Positions 47,701 to 55,800 of a stretch of 64,000 nt of DNA are shown piece by piece. The DNA comes from CAVIQK01 sp963644945. Lineage in GTDB: Bacteria; Bacillota; Clostridia; Christensenellales; DTU072. Within the stretch, counting starts at the first letter, position 1, and each line of letters starts with the position of its first letter. The notes below the pieces were generated by a model. That model worked only from the letters and a program-made list of their open reading frames with translations, made no database searches and was not told where the DNA came from. Position numbers and translations under genes: made by a program. The stretch covers positions 1-64,000 of the forward strand of contig CAVIQK010000002.1 in NCBI GenBank assembly GCA_963644945.1. Reading direction: 5' to 3'.

Positions 47701-48874
47701 ATGGAACAAACAAAAGCCGTCTATCACGTTTATCAACACTCGTCAGTCTGTCGATACCACATTTAGCGACAACAAAACTTTCACGTTTAATCGCCCGACA
47801 GATGCGTTTGAGGATCCCGAATACAAGATTTATTTCGAATTCCAAGATGCTACCGGCAATTGGATAGACATTGCTTCCAACGGCTCTTATTACGAATATG
47901 TCGTAGACGGCATGCGGAGAGAATATTACACGAGAGATCTCTATCCTCACCACGTCGGCACATATAGAATGAAAGTCGTCTTTTCCGCTACCGATTTTTA
48001 CGACAGCGACATACAATACTCGACATACGAAATCGTCCCGACGACCACCACGATAAGGATCAACAGCAAATCAAAACTATACGGCGAAGAAAACGGTGAA
48101 TTTACTTTCACCCCGTCCGACCAAAAACAATGGGATTACGTCGTCAATACACTCGGTGTAGAATATGTAGGCGCCCCTGCCCTAACTAGCGAAATCGAAG
48201 ACGTAGGCACATATTCCGATGCAATAGGAATAGGCACTCTAACTCATCCCTATTTCAACATAACGGCAGAAAACGGCACGTTTGTAATCAATCCCAAGAG
48301 CCTCACCGTCACGCTAGAAAATGCCGACGAACTTCGCTATGACGGCGGAGCCGACCTCTATTCCAAAATAAAACTTTCTGTGTCCTACAACGGCACCACC
48401 CTAAAAGAAGGCACTATAACCGAACTCACCGACTACTTTACCGTCGAAACCTTATCGCTTGCCGAAATAGGCACCTACACCCTCAAAGTCGATTCCGTCA
48501 AAGGGAGCAACGGCAATTCCTCATACCTACTCAACGGCTCTGCCGACAACTTCACCTTAGAAGTCGAAGTCAAAAAGGCAATAAGAGTCTTAGAAGTCAA
48601 CACCTCAATGGTCACCGTCACGAAAGACACCGCCAACAGATACAACATCTCTGTCGATCTTACGGGACTTACTGATATCGACCACATTTATTGGGCAGTA
48701 GGCTATGCGGACGAATCTAATTTCCAAAAAGTCACCGAAAATTCCTCTGTCACCAAAGACATAATGGACACAACGGAATTTGTATATATCTATTTCAAAT
48801 ATGTTTACGGCGAAGAAGAAAAATATTCCACCACCGCCCCCGTCTTCCTAAGAGTAGATTTACCGACCGAATGA
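44756..48874 (+). CDS. Large lipoprotein with Ig-like (Big_3-type) and MBG domains
   Basis: This 1372-residue surface lipoprotein has a signal peptide ending in lipobox MLFAC (lipidated Cys25), followed by a Ser/Gly-rich linker. Bacterial Ig-like domains of roughly 80-100 residues then repeat from about 45 to 1020 (pattern: YxxGExLDL, a middle strand with DGT or NGT, VGxxTxTVxY). An Ig-like segment and one or two MBG-type domains (KSKLYGEENGEFTF, FVINPKSLTVTLENAD) follow to about 1290, and a short C-terminal beta domain ends it. The likely role is an extended stalk or adhesin on the outer face of the membrane. No Shine-Dalgarno is visible. The TGA overlaps the next ATG, so three cytoplasmic proteins are co-expressed with it. 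Confidence 0.88.
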   Translation: MRKKLFLTVLIVLVCSLIISMLFACDNKADTESGSSSGSQESSTIENVSRIAVTGLKLTYNLGEKLDLTEYTVKVILRDGTTKEIPMTDPYVKVEGFNPYYVGEMTFTVRYGQASTDYTVTIVAPPISKLELLTLPAKLEYTEGDDFSITGCTARMTLTSGNTVDIEVGQSFVSGFRSDLIGKQTITVTYSGLSTTFEITVKAKTLKTVKVGTKPSKTEYIVGDEFQSSGLTLIFTYSNGSQEERALSDLSPSEYKITYSFVESSQNSPVKITYIDTSSDKTEYEMTVYCVVSSKIPLGQNGLKIIDQPTQIVDRKLVEGGVIDYTGGLIRITYQDNTTQDFPMSSPVLVKKIYDKEGTLVEGVEKAGTYKIRFSYQNNDSRGWYVEMNIEVIEKTAESIKLVNTEKLLSAKYYLGLDKEVNYNDLKYVIIYNNGTESDPVSVEKTMLENSDFSTKTVDGEFIVEGEDRYKEKVITVKDAKSELTDSVTVKVYEQKVTTLTVLTPPDNIFLDALSTSIRSLTGMTFRAVYNSGYEEDIDATGVTATFIDGSTDPSQYVQMTDTEHATVGTLDGNPVAKLYKLTLTYGKIVDGTYTYQGKTTSYDVAFTTVTASDFTTITRPASSYIKGDRISVKGQEFSVVLNGETKTLKVTKESDTDDTVTFQYDTVEVTLKKSVYLDKITAEKSGDVQYNFFGATSSQSLIVTPLQVSAIEVVSSGSAKVDYEAGEDFSSPDGIQIDVIFNNKSRASYTPHFTRVESKADILTTGFYYTFSDSTTTDGEKTVSLYYRYNSQIVSTTWKINYHKENRILTSIELYKGTEKTTTLGKVAAGLSVNLQDYKLKLTYSFSTISETSYIDLTQNMIDYDYQDETVEKGRVVTITYSGLTTTATLEVVTASLDHIDVDTSLMTLDYTVGEPLDYANGYIIRYYQSSSGLAQDRINLSYGKLTGFDSDITFTEGSLNLVRTITVEYAGCTATFNVTIWNKQKPSITFINTRQSVDTTFSDNKTFTFNRPTDAFEDPEYKIYFEFQDATGNWIDIASNGSYYEYVVDGMRREYYTRDLYPHHVGTYRMKVVFSATDFYDSDIQYSTYEIVPTTTTIRINSKSKLYGEENGEFTFTPSDQKQWDYVVNTLGVEYVGAPALTSEIEDVGTYSDAIGIGTLTHPYFNITAENGTFVINPKSLTVTLENADELRYDGGADLYSKIKLSVSYNGTTLKEGTITELTDYFTVETLSLAEIGTYTLKVDSVKGSNGNSSYLLNGSADNFTLEVEVKKAIRVLEVNTSMVTVTKDTANRYNISVDLTGLTDIDHIYWAVGYADESNFQKVTENSSVTKDIMDTTEFVYIYFKYVYGEEEKYSTTAPVFLRVDLPTE

Positions 48875-50286
48875 ATATGAACCAGCAAGACATAACCGAA
48901 AAACTAAACAATCTAAAATCAGTGGCACCGTGGTCCGTCGGCAAAGAAAATTACGAAAGAATAGCCGACGAATATTTTGTAAAAAAATGCCCGAAATCAA
49001 AATCGATTTTCAGCGAATCTTGTAGATATCTGCCGGAATCTAAGGACTTTTTCAAGTTTTCCGCCCCGTTTTCCCTATGTTTTTCGTCCGCAAAAGACGG
49101 CATAATGCTAGACATGGACGACAACGAATATATAGATTTTTACAACGGCGAAGGCTGTTCGGTTTTAGGTGTAGGCAACACCTTAGTAAAAGAAAAAATT
49201 GCTTCCGTCATGAAAGATTGTGGCAGCATTTTGGGAGCGACCAATAAATACGATTTACTACTTCTCAAAGCCGTCAACAGACACATGCCCTCAATCGACG
49301 TTTTCAAGACTTGTTCGTCGAGTAAAGAAACCTACGATCTTGCTTTTAGCCTAGCGAAGTCCTACACGAAAAAGACCAAAATATTGAAGATAGGCACCGA
49401 CAATTTTTCCGTATATTCACGTATAAGCGACTATCCCGAAAAAGGCGATATCGTCTTTTTACCTACCGACTCTGAAAAAATCGAAAAAGCCCTAAAACTC
49501 AACAAATGTTTCGGAGGTACCGCCTGCATTATCATGGAGCCTTACGGAATAGGAGGAGGACTCCGACCTTATTCCAAAGATTTTGTTTTAGAAGTAAGAC
49601 AACTTGCCAAAAAATACGGAGCCTTGTTCATTTTGGACGAGTCCTCGACAGCATTTAGGAATAGTCTAGATTCAGCCGTAGGCGACATATTTTCGGACTA
49701 TGACATCAACATAAAAGAGTCCCGAGATTTCTATCCGGACCTTGTGATTTTCGGCAATTCTTTATCCCTTGGCGACACGCAATTTTCTGCACTTGGTGGC
49801 AAACAAGAAGTTTTCAACGTAAAAAAGACCATCCCCACCGCCCCCGTTTCGCTCTTATCTACGGTTACCGCATACATGATAATAGAAGAGTTGACGGACG
49901 ACATTTTCGAAAAGACCGTAGCACTATCCGAGTCCTTTGCATTGGGACTAGAAAAGATCACCAAAAAATACGATCTCCCCTTCGCAATTTATCGTCAAGG
50001 CACAGTAGTTCACATAGACTATACGGGAGTGGTAGCGAGCGATTTTCTATCGTCAAGTCGCATGAAAACCGCCCTTATAAACAAAATAAACTCATCTCGC
50101 AACAAAAATAGGCTTACCCACCTACGCTACACCGAATCGGCACTCACCTCTTTCGGAGTTTTGTCGGTTGACGGCATGACCTTCTACATGACATCTTCTT
50201 TTACGGAAGAAAGAGTAGAAAAGACACTCAAAAAATTCGAAACCGTTTTCAAAATGATGACGGAATCTAAATCATATCGCAAATAA
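48871..50286 (+). CDS. Second class-III aminotransferase fold without the PLP lysine
   Basis: This 471-residue cytoplasmic protein keeps the fold-type I, class-III plan: DGIMLDMDDNEYIDFYNGEG near 95, ACIIMEPYG, LRQLAKKYGALFILDES with the pyridine-binding Asp, and a C-terminal small domain. The lysine position in the GK motif is occupied by N296 (DLVIFGNSLSLGD), and the NSGTEA phosphate motif reads CSSSKET. Canonical PLP catalysis is not expected. It overlaps the lipoprotein stop by ATGA; a second ATG 6 bp downstream is an alternative start. It is distinct from, but comparable to, the protein at 9936. SDR-like and EFR1 proteins follow in the same transcript. Confidence 0.77.
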   Translation: MNMNQQDITEKLNNLKSVAPWSVGKENYERIADEYFVKKCPKSKSIFSESCRYLPESKDFFKFSAPFSLCFSSAKDGIMLDMDDNEYIDFYNGEGCSVLGVGNTLVKEKIASVMKDCGSILGATNKYDLLLLKAVNRHMPSIDVFKTCSSSKETYDLAFSLAKSYTKKTKILKIGTDNFSVYSRISDYPEKGDIVFLPTDSEKIEKALKLNKCFGGTACIIMEPYGIGGGLRPYSKDFVLEVRQLAKKYGALFILDESSTAFRNSLDSAVGDIFSDYDINIKESRDFYPDLVIFGNSLSLGDTQFSALGGKQEVFNVKKTIPTAPVSLLSTVTAYMIIEELTDDIFEKTVALSESFALGLEKITKKYDLPFAIYRQGTVVHIDYTGVVASDFLSSSRMKTALINKINSSRNKNRLTHLRYTESALTSFGVLSVDGMTFYMTSSFTEERVEKTLKKFETVFKMMTESKSYRK

Positions 50287-50300
50287 TCGAGACAACACAG

Positions 50301-51860
50301 ATGGAAAAGAAATCAACAGTAATAGCATTGACAGGCGCTTCCGGACACATGGGCAAAGAAACCCTAAAATCTCTCATGTCATCGACCAAAAATTATGTCG
50401 TAAAGATTTTGGTTCAAAGGAGAATTTCAGACTTTTTCTTCGCTCTCAAAAACAAAATCAAATACGGCAAAAGACTAAAAGTGATTTTTGGCGACATTCT
50501 AGATCCTAAAATTTCCCCAAAATTCATAAAAGATTCATCTTACGTTTTACATCTTGCCGCCATCATTCCTCCGGTTGCCGACCACAAGCATCACAAAGCC
50601 GTCGAAGTCAACTATGGTGGCACCAAAAACCTTATAAATGCCGTCAAAGAGCAAGAGAAGGACGGCAAAACCATAAGTTTTGTATATATTTCAAGTGTAG
50701 CCGTCTATGGCGAAAGGAATCTTGCCCACCCGTGGGGACAAGTAGGCGATCCGATCATCCCCAGTGTATTTGACGTTTACGCACAGTCCAAAGCCGAAAG
50801 CGAACGCTACTTATACGAATCGGGACTCAAACGCTGGATGGTCCTAAGACAGTCCGGTATCCTATATTACAGCCTACTCAACGACAACATTTCGGACGGA
50901 CTCATGTTCCACACCGGTTGGAACACCCCCATAGAATGGGTGACCGATCGAGACAGTGGCACCCTAATGAAAAACATCGTTGACTACGACTTGGACGGCA
51001 AGAAAGGCGGTTGGTACAACACCTACAACATCGGTGGCGGCGCCCCTATGCGTACCACAGGTTACGAAACCTTCGATGCAGGCTTCAAACTTATCGGCGG
51101 ATCTACCGAAAAATTCTTCGAGCCGTACTACAACAAAGACCGCAATTTCCACTGCATTTGGTTTTATGACGGCAAAGAACTTGACGATTTATATCATTTT
51201 CAATCGACTTCTTTTGAAGAATTTTGGGCACAAGTCAAAAAGAAATTGCCCTACTACAAGATTGCCGCAATTTTACCGTCAAGCCTTATAAAAAATCTAG
51301 TAATAAAACCCCTTTTATACAATTCCAACTCCCCCGAGTATTGGGTAAAACACCACAAAGATCCGTTGGTTTTTGCCAATTTTAGAAAAGGTTACAAAGA
51401 GTACGAAGAGAAAATTCACTGGGAAAACCAGCCTATTATTAGTAAAGACTACGTCACCGAACAAGGTTACACCTACCAAGATTTACTTGACGAATCTAGG
51501 GCAGAAGAGAGAGGACTTACGATAAAACCTATTGTCCCTAAAAAGGACCTTGCCGACTACAATTTAGACGATCTCAAAAAATTTGCCGAAGATAGAGGCG
51601 GTAGATGCCTTTCCGAAAAATGGTTGGGGCTTCATGAAAAACACGATTTTGAATGTGCCGAAGGTCACAAATTTTCCACCACCCCTTACACCGTAATAAG
51701 AGGAGGTTTTTGGTGTCCCGAATGCCAAAAATTCGGCACTTGGAACTATGACAAAATGGCAAAAATCGCCCCGTTTTACGCAGTTTGGTACGATTCTCAC
51801 GACAAAGACGAAGACACCACTTACACCATGGACGGCGACGGCAACGTAAGGATGGAATAA
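50301..51860 (+). CDS. Extended SDR (NAD-dependent epimerase-like) with C-terminal zinc-binding motif
   Basis: The N-terminal part (to about residue 330) is an intact extended SDR with TGASGHMG, HLAAIIPP, the SSVAVYG strand and catalytic YAQSK, so it should be an active oxidoreductase or epimerase on a sugar- or lipid-linked substrate. After a linker region (about 330-425) comes a compact Cys-rich module: C436, C452 and H456 in CAEGHKF, and C472/C475 in CPEC. This resembles a treble-clef or zinc-ribbon fold, which often binds nucleic acid or protein partners. The fusion is unusual. The gene follows the aminotransferase-like gene by 14 bp and is immediately followed by the EFR1 start. Confidence 0.78.
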   Translation: MEKKSTVIALTGASGHMGKETLKSLMSSTKNYVVKILVQRRISDFFFALKNKIKYGKRLKVIFGDILDPKISPKFIKDSSYVLHLAAIIPPVADHKHHKAVEVNYGGTKNLINAVKEQEKDGKTISFVYISSVAVYGERNLAHPWGQVGDPIIPSVFDVYAQSKAESERYLYESGLKRWMVLRQSGILYYSLLNDNISDGLMFHTGWNTPIEWVTDRDSGTLMKNIVDYDLDGKKGGWYNTYNIGGGAPMRTTGYETFDAGFKLIGGSTEKFFEPYYNKDRNFHCIWFYDGKELDDLYHFQSTSFEEFWAQVKKKLPYYKIAAILPSSLIKNLVIKPLLYNSNSPEYWVKHHKDPLVFANFRKGYKEYEEKIHWENQPIISKDYVTEQGYTYQDLLDESRAEERGLTIKPIVPKKDLADYNLDDLKKFAEDRGGRCLSEKWLGLHEKHDFECAEGHKFSTTPYTVIRGGFWCPECQKFGTWNYDKMAKIAPFYAVWYDSHDKDEDTTYTMDGDGNVRME

Positions 51861-52697
51861 ATGAAAGTAAAATTTGCCTATTTTTCAGGTACCGGCAACA
51901 CGAAAAAAGCCGTACAAGAAGTAGAAGAGTGCCTAAAATCAAAAGGTGTAGAAACCTTACTTTTTGACATTTCGTCCCCATCTTCAATAGATGACGATTT
52001 CGACGTTTTAGTGCTTTCTTACCCCATCTACGGCTTCAATTGCCCCTACAATTTTTTGACATTTGTAAAAAATTTACCGGACGGCAACGGTCGCCCCGTA
52101 TATGTTGTCAAGACGTCGGGAGAACCGCTAAAACTCAACAACGCATCAAGTTATAAAATATCCAAAATACTCAGGAAAAAGGGCTATATTTTCAAAAAAG
52201 ACTACCACATTGTCATGCCTTACAACATGATTTTTAGACACACCGATCGCATGGCATCACGCTTTTTCGCCGTTTTGAAAACAAGAGCCGAAGAAATATC
52301 AAAAGAAATTTGCGATTTGCAAGAGTCCCCCCTAAAAGTCTCCCTTTTTGCCAAATTTTTATCTTTTGTTTGTCGCATACAATACCCGTTTTATCGTTTC
52401 AACACTCGCCACTTTTTCAAGGTAAACCCCAAAAAATGCATCAAATGTATGGCTTGTGTCAAGAATTGCCCCACCCAAAACATCGAATATAAAGACGGCA
52501 AATTTATCTTTCACAAAAATTGCGTAGGTTGTGTAAGATGCTCCTTCAATTGCCCCGCAGACGCCTTCAAAATAGGTATGTTAGAGCCACTACACGTCAA
52601 CGGAAAATATAAATTTACCGAAGAATTTTCTTCTTCGGACATCCCCAAGTTCTGCAACAAGGCATACAAAAAATATTTTTCAAAGTACGAAAATTAA
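51861..52697 (+). CDS. EFR1-type flavodoxin-ferredoxin fusion
   Basis: This 278-residue cytoplasmic redox protein has an N-terminal flavodoxin-like domain (FAYFSGTGNTKKAV binds the FMN phosphate; VLSYPIYGFNCP follows) and two C-terminal 4Fe-4S motifs, CIKCMACVKNCPTQN and CVGCVRCSFNCPADAF. Such EFR1 proteins are common in Clostridia and are thought to pass single electrons. Its start directly abuts the upstream stop, so it may supply electrons to an operon partner; the SDR-like protein does not obviously need them. A terminator ends the operon just after it. Confidence 0.93.
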   Translation: MKVKFAYFSGTGNTKKAVQEVEECLKSKGVETLLFDISSPSSIDDDFDVLVLSYPIYGFNCPYNFLTFVKNLPDGNGRPVYVVKTSGEPLKLNNASSYKISKILRKKGYIFKKDYHIVMPYNMIFRHTDRMASRFFAVLKTRAEEISKEICDLQESPLKVSLFAKFLSFVCRIQYPFYRFNTRHFFKVNPKKCIKCMACVKNCPTQNIEYKDGKFIFHKNCVGCVRCSFNCPADAFKIGMLEPLHVNGKYKFTEEFSSSDIPKFCNKAYKKYFSKYEN

Positions 52698-52716
52698 AAA
52701 ACATTACAAAAAACAC

Positions 52717-52748
52717 CAAAAATCTCCCAAATATCGGCGAGATTTTTT
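52717..52748 (+). terminator. Rho-independent terminator after EFR1
   Basis: AAAAATCTC pairs with GAGATTTTT around a 12-nt loop, and the T tract continues to seven T. It separates this operon from the next lipoprotein promoter. Confidence 0.87.
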
Positions 52749-52785
52749 TATTTTGTGAAAATAAGGTTAAAAAGTAAGTTCTTTA

Positions 52786-52814
52786 TTGACGAGCATCGCT
52801 TTTATATATATAAT
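52786..52814 (+). promoter_or_regulatory. SigA-type promoter placed to give a nearly leaderless lipoprotein mRNA
   Basis: TTGACG (52786-52791) and TATAAT (52809-52814) are 17 bp apart. The predicted start (about 52820-52825) is at or a few bases before the ATG at 52825, leaving no room for a ribosome binding site. The -10 area shares TATAATATATAA with the giant-gene promoter at 14964. Confidence 0.78.
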
Positions 52815-52824
52815 ATATAAGAGT

Positions 52825-55800
52825 ATGACCATAAATAACAAAAAACTATTCTTAATAATTTCCCTAGTCATTTTAGTCGCATTGTCAACGGCGATGCTGT
52901 TTTCGTGCAACGAAACCTACGATATAGAATCGATTGCCCTTACCAACCAACCGTCATTTGTGACGGACGGAATCGAGCAAGGCGACAATTTAGATTTTTC
53001 GGGAGTAGCCCTCGAAGTCAAATATTCCAACGGTGCCACCGAACTTGTTGACATTTTAGAAAAATGCACCCTTTCGGGTTTTGATAAAGACCGCCTCGGC
53101 ACACAAATCATCACCATCAGTTACGAAAACGGCATCATCGAAAAATCTGTTTCCTTGACCGTCAACGTTTATAGACCAAAAGACATTGACTCGATTGCCG
53201 TATCCACCACCCAAAAAGTAAATTATACGGTAGGCGAAGATCTCGACTTTTCGGGAGCCACTGCCACCGTCACATACAAAAAGACCAATTCACTCGGCAC
53301 TCCGTACGAGGAAGTATTTTCCCTAAATTCCACCAACCAAGTCAATCAAAAAGAAGCCGATTATAAGTACGACAAACAAAAAGTCGGCACCCAAACCCTT
53401 CGCTTCAATCTCTATGGCGACGTCTATTGCGAATATGCGGTAGAAGTGAAAGATGCCGACGTCGATTCTATAGCCTTGGCATCTACGACTCCCGACAAAA
53501 ATCTTTACGCAATAGGCTCCGTATTAGACCTTACAGGACTCAAAGTCCGCATCTACAAGACCGACGGCACCACCGAAATTCTCTCGACGGTTGCGAAAAG
53601 AGAAGACGGCACTTTCTATATTGCAGATTATCCCGACTCCAAAATTTATGCCCTTGACACCGACGGAAAAGAATTCTCATCGGACACCAAAAAGACGGCA
53701 TACCTATATTTATACTTCCAAGAAAACTCCTCGACCGAACCTCTCAAAACATCCTCCATGTTTGCCGTATCCGTTGTCGAGAAGGACATAAAACCTGCCA
53801 CCTTGAAAGTGACGGATCTAGAAAAACTTGTCCAAAGAGACGTTAGAGGCTTGTACCTAGACGGTGCCAAAATTTCCGTAGATTTCAACGACCAAACATC
53901 CATAAAAGACTTGTCTTTGTCGGTCACATACAGCGATTCTTCCGCTCGTTACGAAGGCGACGGTTTTTATATCGAGGGCTACAATGCCGAAAAAATCGGT
54001 GAATATGACTTATATATTCATTTTCTAAAAGACGACGGCTCGGAATATTCCCCTTGCATCATAAAAGTTACCGCCATAAGAGAAATAATACAAGACATTG
54101 TCATAACCGAAAAATCTTCGTTGGTAAAAGCCGATTACACAAGATATATCGATACCGCATCCCAAACTTTTTCGGGTTACGTAACCGACAAAATCGACCT
54201 TGACGACTACGATTATACCGTCACATACAACAGCGGAAAAGAAGTCACTTTGACGAGTTCCGACTTTACCGTAACGGTAGGAGCAGGGCTAGCGAAATCG
54301 GCTAATATAATCTCGATTACCGGAGACGGAGACTCTTACATATCCCTTTCCTACACCGACTCTTTGGAAAGGAATTTTGCAGAAGAAATCAAAACGACCT
54401 CGTCGGTTGCCGTCTTTGATATTGCCCACGACGAAAGCATGGTTTTGACACCTCCTACAAGGAAAGAGTACGAACAAAACAGTTCGACATCTCTAGACCT
54501 TACGGGCGCCGTTCTCGACATATATTATGAAGATCAGGTTACCCACACCCCCGTCAAAAAAATCACCTTTACAGGCGAAGAAATACGCCCCTACATCACC
54601 GGTTTTGATTTGACCTCATACGGCACCAAAACCCTTACCGTCACATATCTCGAAGCCACCAGAACATTTGACATAACCGTTCTTTCCGAAGTGTCTTCCG
54701 TCACATTTATCGGCACTCCGACCAAGACCGACTACATAAAAGGCGGAGAAATTTCCAAAAACTTCCAAGGCATTTCTGCCGAAATAAGTTACAAAGATCC
54801 CACCCGCCCGATAGATACTGTTACCGATTTTACCGACTCCTCGTGGGTTTTCCTACTTGACGGAGAAGCCTATTCCGGATATCCCTTGTCTAGCGGTTAT
54901 TCCCAAAATTACACCGTCACCGCCGAATATATGGGCATAACGGTTGACGGCAGTTTTGACATTACCGTCCACAACTACGTGACCGATATTGCATTTGAAA
55001 GCGACACTTTCACGACAGTAGAAGGCATGGACCTTGACGGCACCCAATATTTTGTCACTGCGACTTACGAAGACGGCACGAGCCAAAACATCTCGATTGC
55101 CGACAAATCGTTGGTTACCGACTACGCCAAATCTGATTTGACCATAGGAGATCGCAAGGTTACCATCACAATAGATAGTGCCTACACAGGCGGAGAAGTT
55201 GTCACCACCGAAGCCACACTTACCGTCCAACAAAAATCTCACGACAAATACGTTTTGAGCCTAAAATCTACCGAAACGCTAACCGTCGTCACCAAAAATT
55301 CACCGTTAGATATCTCTAAATTCAACTTGACGGAATTTTTTGACAACAACACATCCCAAAACATCGACTATCAATTTGTTTTGCCCACGAATTATGACGA
55401 AGTTACCGAAACGGTTTCACATTGTTATGAAATACAAGTATCCGTCAATTCGACCGAAGTCCAAGTAGAATATACCCCTACCGACAAAAATATTCTCGAT
55501 TTTAAGGACGGCAAACTATTACTTACCGTTGTATATGACCAAGTCAACACCGTCACATTAAAACAAGGCGACTCCGCCGTATCGACTACTGTCGGCAGTA
55601 CCCTAGATCTCACTCAATCCCCCTTCACAGGTTGGACATTAGGAGTAACTTTCCAAGGAGATCCCACCACTGTCATCGAAATTCCCGTGACATCTGCGAC
55701 CTTCACCGTAATAGATGCCAATTTCTCATCGGTCGGCAACACGACGGCAACAATATCATATAATCAAAACCCCTCAATATCGTATAAGTTCATTGTCACA

